Source: an uncultured Bacilli bacterium
GTDB lineage: Bacteria; Bacillota_I; Bacilli_A; RF39; UBA660
Direction: 5' to 3'
Assembly (NCBI GenBank): GCA_944332375.1
Contig: CALVJU010000124.1
Span: 1 to 11,376 of the forward strand
DNA length: 11,376 bases
Positions 8,501 to 11,376 of this stretch are shown one piece after another; positions within the stretch are counted from its first letter, which is position 1; every line of letters begins with the position of its first letter. Both the position numbers and the translations under genes were made by a program. Under the pieces are notes generated by a model, which worked only from the letters and a program-made list of their open reading frames with translations, did no database searches and was not told where the DNA came from.

Positions 8501-8701
8501 AAAGTCACAGATGTATCAAAATATTCAAATTGGACGCAAAGAAATGATACAAAAGCAAAACTTAAATCCGATATTATGATGCTTTTATGGGAAGATGGAT
8601 TTCCTCCAATACCTAGTGAAAGCGAACCAGAAGATTATGAAAAAGTTTATAGAGATATTTTGGAACAATCCGAAAACTTTAGAAAATATTATAATGAATA
8701 A
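5528..8701 (+). CDS. hsdR: type I restriction-modification endonuclease/translocase subunit HsdR
   Basis: HsdR adds ATP-driven DNA translocation and cleavage to the HsdM-HsdS complex when the target is unmethylated. The 1057 residues match the length of the EcoR124I-type family. The PD-(D/E)xK nuclease is at D134, E148-F-K150 (IPDAIIYINGIPVVVWEFKS). The superfamily 2 helicase motor follows: Walker A GTTGCGKS (291-298), DEAH (395-398), GFTGTP (436-441), motif V VVDMWLTGFDVP (644-655) and motif VI QTISRVNR (674-681). The Walker A has Cys where many homologs have Ser, but the essential GKS is intact. A helical C-terminal region of about 350 residues should bind HsdM-HsdS. GGAGGTG lies just upstream of ATG 5528. 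The gene appears complete and ends at TAA-TAA, before a terminator. Confidence 0.95.
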   Translation: MLFNEAELEKSIVDLIANKGYKYIYGEELDRNYEDIIIESDLNIFLKQKYINEEITDEEIKSIVLSLKSISSADLFDANKRTFIKMVEGENFTRLDRSKKDFYLQLFDFEKPENNIFKVCNQVIIKGNQKRIPDAIIYINGIPVVVWEFKSTTREDATIYDAFTQITTRYTRDIPELFKYNAFVVISDGINSKMGSVFSDYEHFYAWRKVNDADKEEDGINSLYTMIDGLFDKERLLDVIHNFIYFPDDSCDKELKIVCNYPQYFASNKLLKNVLLHKRPDGDGKGGTYFGTTGCGKSYGMLFLSRLLMKNEKLHSPTIILITDRTDLDIQLSENFTQSKRFLGDKEVLSILSRDDLKEKLQNKASGGVYLTTIQKFTEKLDLLTDRDNVICISDEAHRSQINLEGKRVITEEEIKTTYGYAKYLHDSLPNATYIGFTGTPIDETLKVFGGIVEEYTMRDSIRDGITVNLVYDGRFVRAILDNKKMQEIENYYKECLSNGANEYQVEESKKKSINIKSIIGDKDILTEVAKNFVEHYENRVNEKSTIAGKCLFVCADRYIAYDFYKIVKEMRPEWVVEKKVADGVNATKEELEKLKSMPMMKMVMTRGKDDPKELYDMLGTDDDKKEDAKQFKNINSNFKIAIVVDMWLTGFDVPFLDTIYIDKLLKQEHSIIQTISRVNRAYPGKTSGLVVDFIGIKTGIDYALKKYAKYDDSNLQGIEQAIQIVIDQLDVLDNMLYKFDSSKYFNGNSYEKLETLNRAVEYVQQTKELENRFMQGVQRLTKAFNLCNIDNDFAIEQIEKVHYYKAIRSIIFKLTKGKAPDISQMNKNVQKMVQEAIQSSEVEELFLTEDDLGSKTIDLFDKRYIDKIDKIQFPNTKVKVLQQLLSQAINEFKQVNKIKALTFSERLQNIVNMYNARSMDAAEVTAILDEVAGDLMDLMKDLAEEKQSFEEMGINYEEKSFYDILVAVEQKYDFYYPMEKNIALSKKLYEKVTDVSKYSNWTQRNDTKAKLKSDIMMLLWEDGFPPIPSESEPEDYEKVYRDILEQSENFRKYYNE

Positions 8702-8711
8702 TAAAACATAT

Positions 8712-8746
8712 AATACAAGGTGATAATGAACTCACCTTGTATTTTT
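8712..8746 (+). terminator. intrinsic terminator of the restriction operon
   Basis: A perfect 12-bp stem (8712-8723 with 8732-8743) has an 8-nt loop and a T run (8742-8746). It starts ten bases after the hsdR stop and separates the R-M operon from the retron-like unit. Confidence 0.85.
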
Positions 8747-8756
8747 ATAATAATAT

Positions 8757-8785
8757 TTGCAAAAAGCAAAAAAATACTATATAAT
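8757..8785 (+). promoter_or_regulatory. near-consensus sigma-A promoter of the retron-like unit
   Basis: TTGCAA (8757-8762), a 17-bp spacer and a perfect TATAAT (8780-8785) form the best promoter in the window. It lies just after the hsdR terminator. Transcription should begin near 8791-8793, at the 5' edge of the structured non-coding region. This implies an independent and strongly transcribed RNA. Confidence 0.8.
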
Positions 8786-8790
8786 ATCAA

Positions 8791-9109
8791 TCAGTTCCAA
8801 GGTGTTCGAAAAACCCTTCTATTGGTTATCGAAAGATATCGAGAACTTTTTAGTTCGCATTATACGTGGGAATATGTATTATTATATCTAAGACAAAATG
8901 ACTAAGACATGTTGTCTTAGTGCATAAATGCACGAGATATGATTACAATGTTTTTATGTATAGATACTTTGCATATTATGCGAAGGACATGGAAGATAGT
9001 TAGTTCCGAGAGTAATACCATTCACAAATCCAAAATTAGATGCGAAGGGCGTTTATGAAATTTGTAAAAGCGCGCAACAGATTTTATGAATGTTCTAATT
9101 TGTAAATGG
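8791..9109 (+). ncRNA. structured non-coding RNA, probable retron msr-msd
   Basis: About 320 nt between a strong promoter and the first retron gene contain no credible reading frame but many hairpins. These include TATC-GAAA-GATA with a GNRA loop (8827-8838), GAACT-TTTT-AGTTC (8843-8856) and ATACGT/ATGTAT (8862-8879). An 8-bp helix 8882-8889/8935-8942 encloses ACTAAGACA/TGTCTTAGT (8901-8921), which competes with GTGCA-TAAA-TGCAC (8920-8933). CTTTGCA/TGCGAAG (8967-8985) follows. A 12-position helix with one mismatch, 9018-9029/9098-9109, closes the 3' domain. In retrons an RNA just upstream of the RT gene primes and templates multicopy single-stranded DNA, so this is the natural candidate. I could not identify a clear a1/a2 pair joining the extreme ends or the branching guanosine, so the boundaries are approximate. 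A leader controlling the membrane protein is the alternative. Confidence 0.6.
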
Positions 9110-9114
9110 AGGTG
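9108..9114 (+). promoter_or_regulatory. ribosome binding site that sets the start of the small membrane protein
   Basis: GGAGGTG lies 9 bases before ATG 9124, so translation should begin there rather than at the in-frame ATG 9106, which overlaps the site. Its first two G residues are paired in the 3' helix of the ncRNA (9018-9029 with 9098-9109). Confidence 0.6.
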
Positions 9115-9123
9115 AATGAAATA

Positions 9124-9342
9124 ATGATGTTACCAAAAAAGCAGATACAAGAATTAAAAATTCAATTATTTGAAAGAATAATTGAAATAGTACCAGTAAT
9201 TTTAGAGTTTTTAGTAGTGTCAGTAATTGGAACTTACTTAAGGTGGAATCCTTCAGTAATAGTAACAGCGATAGCTGCTATCGTTGGTAATAATATTATT
9301 ACTATTATTGTAAGAAATTATAAAGATTCCAAAAAAGACTAA
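9124..9342 (+). CDS. small two-helix membrane protein, putative retron effector
   Basis: The 72-residue protein starts at ATG 9124, preceded by GGAGGTG. It has a charged N-terminal segment (residues 5-18, KKQIQELKIQLFER). A first hydrophobic helix spans about 19-39 (IIEIVPVILEFLVVSVIGTYL), with acidic residues at E21 and E28. A short turn with R40-W-N-P follows, then a second hydrophobic helix at about 44-63 (PSVIVTAIAAIVGNNIITII) and a basic tail. It resembles no family I can name. Small two-helix membrane proteins are known retron effectors (Ec48 type), where they damage the membrane on triggering. The gene's place between the ncRNA and the RT recalls the order of the Sen2 retron, in which the toxin gene sits there. 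An effector role is inferred from context and shape only. A holin-like or structural role is possible. Confidence 0.7.
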   Translation: MMLPKKQIQELKIQLFERIIEIVPVILEFLVVSVIGTYLRWNPSVIVTAIAAIVGNNIITIIVRNYKDSKKD

Positions 9343-9349
9343 CTAAATT

Positions 9350-9401
9350 CCCTTTTTATAAGTAAATTATAAATTAGTTTATTTATAAAAGGGGGATTTT
9401 T
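9350..9401 (+). promoter_or_regulatory. long hairpin containing the RT ribosome binding site (attenuator or translational gate)
   Basis: A 17-bp stem (9350-9366 with 9378-9394, two G-U wobbles) has an 11-nt loop. Its 3' arm holds the GGGGG run (9391-9395) that is the only ribosome binding site for the RT at ATG 9402. The stem is also followed by ATTTTT, the form of an intrinsic terminator. It can therefore act as a terminator limiting RT transcription, as a lid on the RT ribosome binding site, or both. It begins just 7 bases after the membrane protein's stop codon. Confidence 0.7.
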
Positions 9402-10313
9402 ATGAATTTAACAACTTGTGAATTATATGGAATAAATAGAAAGAGAGATTTAGCAAAGCTATTAAGAATAAAAAATTGTAAAGAAATAAAAAGTATATGT
9501 AATTCATATATTCCATATATTGCTTGTAAAGGGAAAAAAAGATTGATTGAACCAGTAAGTTCAAAAGAACTAAAGAGAGTTCAAAAAAAAATTCAAATAT
9601 GCTTAAAAAATATAGAGTTTGATGAAAATGTTTTTTCTGGAATATCGGGAAAATCATACATAGATAATGGAAGATTACATATAGGATGCAAATATATTGT
9701 AGCATTGGATATAAGCAAATTTTTTCCTAATATAGGCAGAGAAAAGGTATATAAATTCTTTAAAGATGATATGCAAAACAGCAGTGATGTGGCTAAAATC
9801 TTAACAGATTTGTGTACAATAGATTTAAACAAAATAGATAATTTAGATAATAAAATATTTGATTATATTGATTTAACTGGAATAAGATTTAAAAACCATG
9901 TTCCAACAGGATCTTCAATAAGTTGTATTCTATCATATTTAGTAAATTATAAAATGTTTGATCAAATTGTAGAACTAGGGATGAAAAATAATTGTAAAAT
10001 TTCTATATATGTAGATGATATTGTCATTTCATCTAAAGAAAAAATTAACAAACAGATTATAGAAAAGATTATAGGAATTGTAAAGTCAAATGGATATAGA
10101 ATTCAAAAGAAAAAATTAAAATTTTATGGAGAAAATGAATTCAAAAGAGTCACAGGAAATATTCTTTCTAAAGATGGAGCTAAATTGATGCTTCCAAATA
10201 AAATAAGACATAAATTAATAAAGTTGAAAAAGAATAGAGATATTATAAAGGAAGTAAAAGAAGCGAAGTTAAATGGATATAATCAAGTAATAAATCAAAT
10301 TAGTAGTAAATAA
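9402..10313 (+). CDS. retron-type reverse transcriptase
   Basis: This RNA-directed DNA polymerase of the retron clade has 303 residues, a normal retron RT length. Several motifs align with Ec86-type retron RTs. NGRLHIG (89-95) corresponds to the retron-specific N-A-x-x-H of region X, with Gly for Ala. ALDISKFFP (101-109) carries the first catalytic Asp, D103. PTGSSIS (168-174) stands where QG-x-x-x-SP is usual. IYVDDIVIS (202-210) is the catalytic Y-x-DD, D205/D206. RVTG (249-252) is the retron region Y VTG motif that contacts its own RNA. A short basic thumb follows. All three catalytic aspartates are present, so it should be active. It should extend msDNA from the upstream structured RNA. 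There is no protease or nuclease fusion. A group II intron maturase is excluded by the lack of X/En domains. Confidence 0.88.
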   Translation: MNLTTCELYGINRKRDLAKLLRIKNCKEIKSICNSYIPYIACKGKKRLIEPVSSKELKRVQKKIQICLKNIEFDENVFSGISGKSYIDNGRLHIGCKYIVALDISKFFPNIGREKVYKFFKDDMQNSSDVAKILTDLCTIDLNKIDNLDNKIFDYIDLTGIRFKNHVPTGSSISCILSYLVNYKMFDQIVELGMKNNCKISIYVDDIVISSKEKINKQIIEKIIGIVKSNGYRIQKKKLKFYGENEFKRVTGNILSKDGAKLMLPNKIRHKLIKLKKNRDIIKEVKEAKLNGYNQVINQISSK

Positions 10314-10318
10314 AAGAT

Positions 10319-10365
10319 TTAAAGTGCAATCTTTGTTATGTTAAAGTGCAAAAATTGCACTTTAA
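10319..10365. repeat. three copies of an 11-bp motif, two direct and one inverted
   Basis: TTAAAGTGCAA occurs at 10319-10329 and 10341-10351, and inverted (TTGCACTTTAA) at 10355-10365. The last two copies form an 11-bp perfect hairpin with a 3-nt loop. The first copy lies in the loop and arm of a small hairpin (10313-10319 with 10328-10334) that begins at the RT stop. There is no T run after the large hairpin, so it is not a standard terminator. It could be protein-binding sites, an RNA 3'-end stabiliser or a recombination site at the end of the retron unit. Confidence 0.6.
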
Positions 10366-10694
10366 AAAATAAGTAATTATAAACATATTAAAAACAAATC
10401 CATCAACAAATTAATAAGAAATATCAGAGTAAATTAATAAATTTATGAGAATAGTAAAAACATATATAGTCAAAATGTAAGAAAAACGGAGAATGGCAAG
10501 TAAATGAATGATTTTATAGTATAATTAAAAAGTGTGAAAAATGACTTTGAATCTAAATGATCAAATTTCACACTTTTATTATGATTAAGAATAATAATGT
10601 AATTAAATTGTATAAAAATAGAAATAATAAATACTATATAATGAAGATTTGATTTAATAATAAGAGGATTTACCAATAAATTTATGAAAAAGTA
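10366..10694. other. gene-free AT-rich spacer
   Basis: I see no credible gene on either strand in this very AT-rich stretch. Apart from the hairpin at 10528-10577, it has a 13-bp direct repeat (10436-10448 and 10675-10687) that is low in complexity, and an isolated TATAAT (10520-10525) without a good -35 box at proper distance. It separates the retron-like unit from the toxin-antitoxin operon. Confidence 0.5.
10528..10580. terminator. possible terminator hairpin between the retron unit and the toxin-antitoxin operon
   Basis: Perfect 12-bp arms AAAAGTGTGAAA (10528-10539) and TTTCACACTTTT (10566-10577) flank a 26-nt loop, and the right arm ends in a T run. It could terminate transcripts from the RT gene. 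The long loop makes it a weaker terminator candidate than the others. A protein-binding inverted repeat or a short RNA are alternatives. Confidence 0.4.
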
Positions 10695-10723
10695 TTGACT
10701 AATAATAATAGCCATGGTAAAAT
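10695..10723 (+). promoter_or_regulatory. sigma-A promoter of the toxin-antitoxin operon
   Basis: TTGACT (10695-10700), a 17-bp spacer and TAAAAT (10718-10723) form a good promoter. It overlaps the most upstream in-frame ATG (10714). A transcript from it begins near 10730, so translation must start downstream, which supports ATG 10768. Confidence 0.7.
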
Positions 10724-10767
10724 TAAACTGTCATCAAAAAGTGGCACTAACTTTAAGGAGATGGCAT

Positions 10768-11124
10768 ATGAATATAATAGGAGGTCAAATTCAAAGTCAG
10801 AATTTACTGAAAATCAAAAAAATTGTAGACAATGATAATAGCGGAGATAAATTTGTTATTGTCAGAACGAGGAAAAATATAGAATTTATGAGAGATTACA
10901 GCCTAAATGATGATGATATTAAAGACATCATTAGAGAACTCTCAGTAGATGATTGCTTTGCTGGTCCAGAAAAAGACAGAGATCCACAATATAATGGGTG
11001 GATATTTAAATTTAGTCCTTTATTTGAAGGAACTAAGTTATATATTAAAATTAGAGTAGAAAGTATAGAAAAGTCAGTCTGTTTGTCAGTACATGAATTT
11101 GGTAAATATGATGAGGTGAATTAA
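10768..11124 (+). CDS. MqsR-like mRNA interferase toxin
   Basis: I take ATG 10768 as the start, because AAGGAG (10755-10760) lies 7 bases before it and the operon promoter excludes the upstream in-frame ATG 10714. The protein has 118 residues. The core region D50-I-K-D-I-I-R-E-L-S, D-C-F-A-G-P-E-K-D-R-D (62-72), W78-I-F-K and L-Y-I-K-I-R-V (91-97), ending C-L-S-V-H-E (105-110), follows the MqsR family pattern of helix, (D/Y)-x-x-GPE, W-x-F-K, Y-x-K-x-x-V and S-F-H/K. MqsR toxins adopt the RelE fold and cut mRNA, halting growth until the antitoxin is restored. Its stop is one base before the next gene, a zinc-finger antitoxin, in the toxin-first order of mqsRA. The family call is by motif recognition, and the RNA specificity is unknown. 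Confidence 0.7.
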   Translation: MNIIGGQIQSQNLLKIKKIVDNDNSGDKFVIVRTRKNIEFMRDYSLNDDDIKDIIRELSVDDCFAGPEKDRDPQYNGWIFKFSPLFEGTKLYIKIRVESIEKSVCLSVHEFGKYDEVN

Positions 11125-11125
11125 A

Positions 11126-11376
11126 ATGAGAGTATATTGTCCATATTGTAAAAAAGAAGTAGAATATAAAATAGAAAAAAGGGACGTAAAGGAATTTAGA
11201 GGAATAGAAATAAATACCTATGAAAATGTAGCTGTATGTAAAGAATGTAATCAAGATTTATATGTAAATGAAATTGAAGAAAAAAATAATGAAAGAATAT
11301 ATGAACTATATAGAGAAAAAGCAAATATCATTAAACCACAAGATATAGTTGATTTAAGAAAAAAATATGATATATC
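11126..11376 (+). CDS. MqsA/YgiT-type zinc-finger antitoxin, partial at the window end
   Basis: GAGGTG (11114-11119) precedes ATG 11126, one base after the toxin stop, so the two genes are translationally coupled. The 83 visible residues start with C5-P-Y-C8, continue with a beta-rich segment and then C38-K-E-C41. This is the four-cysteine zinc domain of MqsA/YgiT antitoxins, which binds and neutralises the toxin. A helix (about 54-66) follows, then PQDIVDLRKKYDI (71-83), which matches the beginning of the helix-turn-helix DNA-binding domain that represses the operon. The rest is beyond the window. In clostridia such proteins either stop after the helix-turn-helix or carry an additional SocA/DUF4065 (Panacea) domain. 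The visible part does not decide between the two. Confidence 0.75.
   Translation, partial: MRVYCPYCKKEVEYKIEKRDVKEFRGIEINTYENVAVCKECNQDLYVNEIEEKNNERIYELYREKANIIKPQDIVDLRKKYDI

Noticed and set aside
8720..8905. Possible 61-residue gene after hsdR on the + strand
   Set aside because: Its frame runs through the hsdR terminator, the TATAAT promoter and several hairpins of the ncRNA. There is no suitable ribosome binding site and no recognisable domain.
8791..9109. CRISPR array or tandem spacer-repeat structure
   Set aside because: The repeated segments are short (8-9 bp), irregularly spaced and occur only twice. The pattern is that of RNA hairpins.
9400..9705. Possible membrane protein of 101 residues antisense to the RT
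   Set aside because: The Leu/Phe/Tyr-rich sequence is the expected complement of the Lys/Asn/Ile-rich RT gene, and no start signal is seen.
9402..10313. Group II intron maturase or diversity-generating retroelement RT
   Set aside because: There is no maturase or endonuclease domain, no intron ribozyme sequence and no template/variable repeat pair. The VTG and NxxxH motifs point to a retron.
10436..10687. 13-bp direct repeat AATAAATTTATGA as attachment sites
   Set aside because: It is composed almost only of A and T in an AT-rich spacer, so chance repetition is likely. No integrase gene or duplicated tRNA end is present.
10470..10715. Possible 81-residue hydrophobic protein on the - strand between the RT and toxin genes
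   Set aside because: Composition is that of AT-rich sequence read by chance (Ile/Phe/Asn-rich). It crosses the hairpin at 10528-10577 and overlaps the toxin promoter, and no family is recognisable.

Overview
The window looks like a low-GC Firmicutes (Clostridia-type) chromosome or integrated element. The DNA is very AT-rich, ribosome binding sites are strong AGGAG/GGAGG types, and the protein families (TnpV, the MATTS-type MobP relaxase, an MqsR-like toxin) are those common in gut clostridia. Every predicted gene is on the + strand. Trp is encoded by TGG throughout the long genes, so the standard genetic code applies.

Layout. (1) 1-347 is mobile-element debris: the end of a replisome-organizer-like reading frame is joined out of frame to the C-terminal part of a TnpV protein. 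(2) 362-1919 is a mobilization module. It has a palindrome-rich candidate oriT, a MobP relaxase whose normal start region carries an in-frame TGA at codon 7, and a strong terminator. (3) 1966-8746 is a four-gene restriction operon with its own promoter: an HNH-like zinc protein, then hsdM, hsdS and hsdR of a type I restriction-modification system, closed by a terminator. (4) 8757-10313 is a retron-like cassette. A near-consensus promoter leads into about 320 nt of densely structured non-coding RNA, then a 72-residue protein with two predicted membrane helices, then a retron-type reverse transcriptase whose ribosome binding site lies in a long hairpin. (5) 10314-10767 has no gene but contains repeats, a hairpin and a promoter. 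(6) 10768 to the end is a toxin-antitoxin pair: an MqsR-like toxin and the N-terminal part of an MqsA/YgiT-type zinc-finger antitoxin, cut by the window end.

Together this reads as the cargo of a mobilizable element: a compact defense island carrying a type I R-M system plus HNH partner, a retron and a toxin-antitoxin pair. The most novel part is the retron-like unit, in which a tiny putative membrane effector sits between the ncRNA and the RT. Candidate RNA switches lie at the ribosome binding sites of both genes. Assignment to a described retron type is not possible from the sequence alone.
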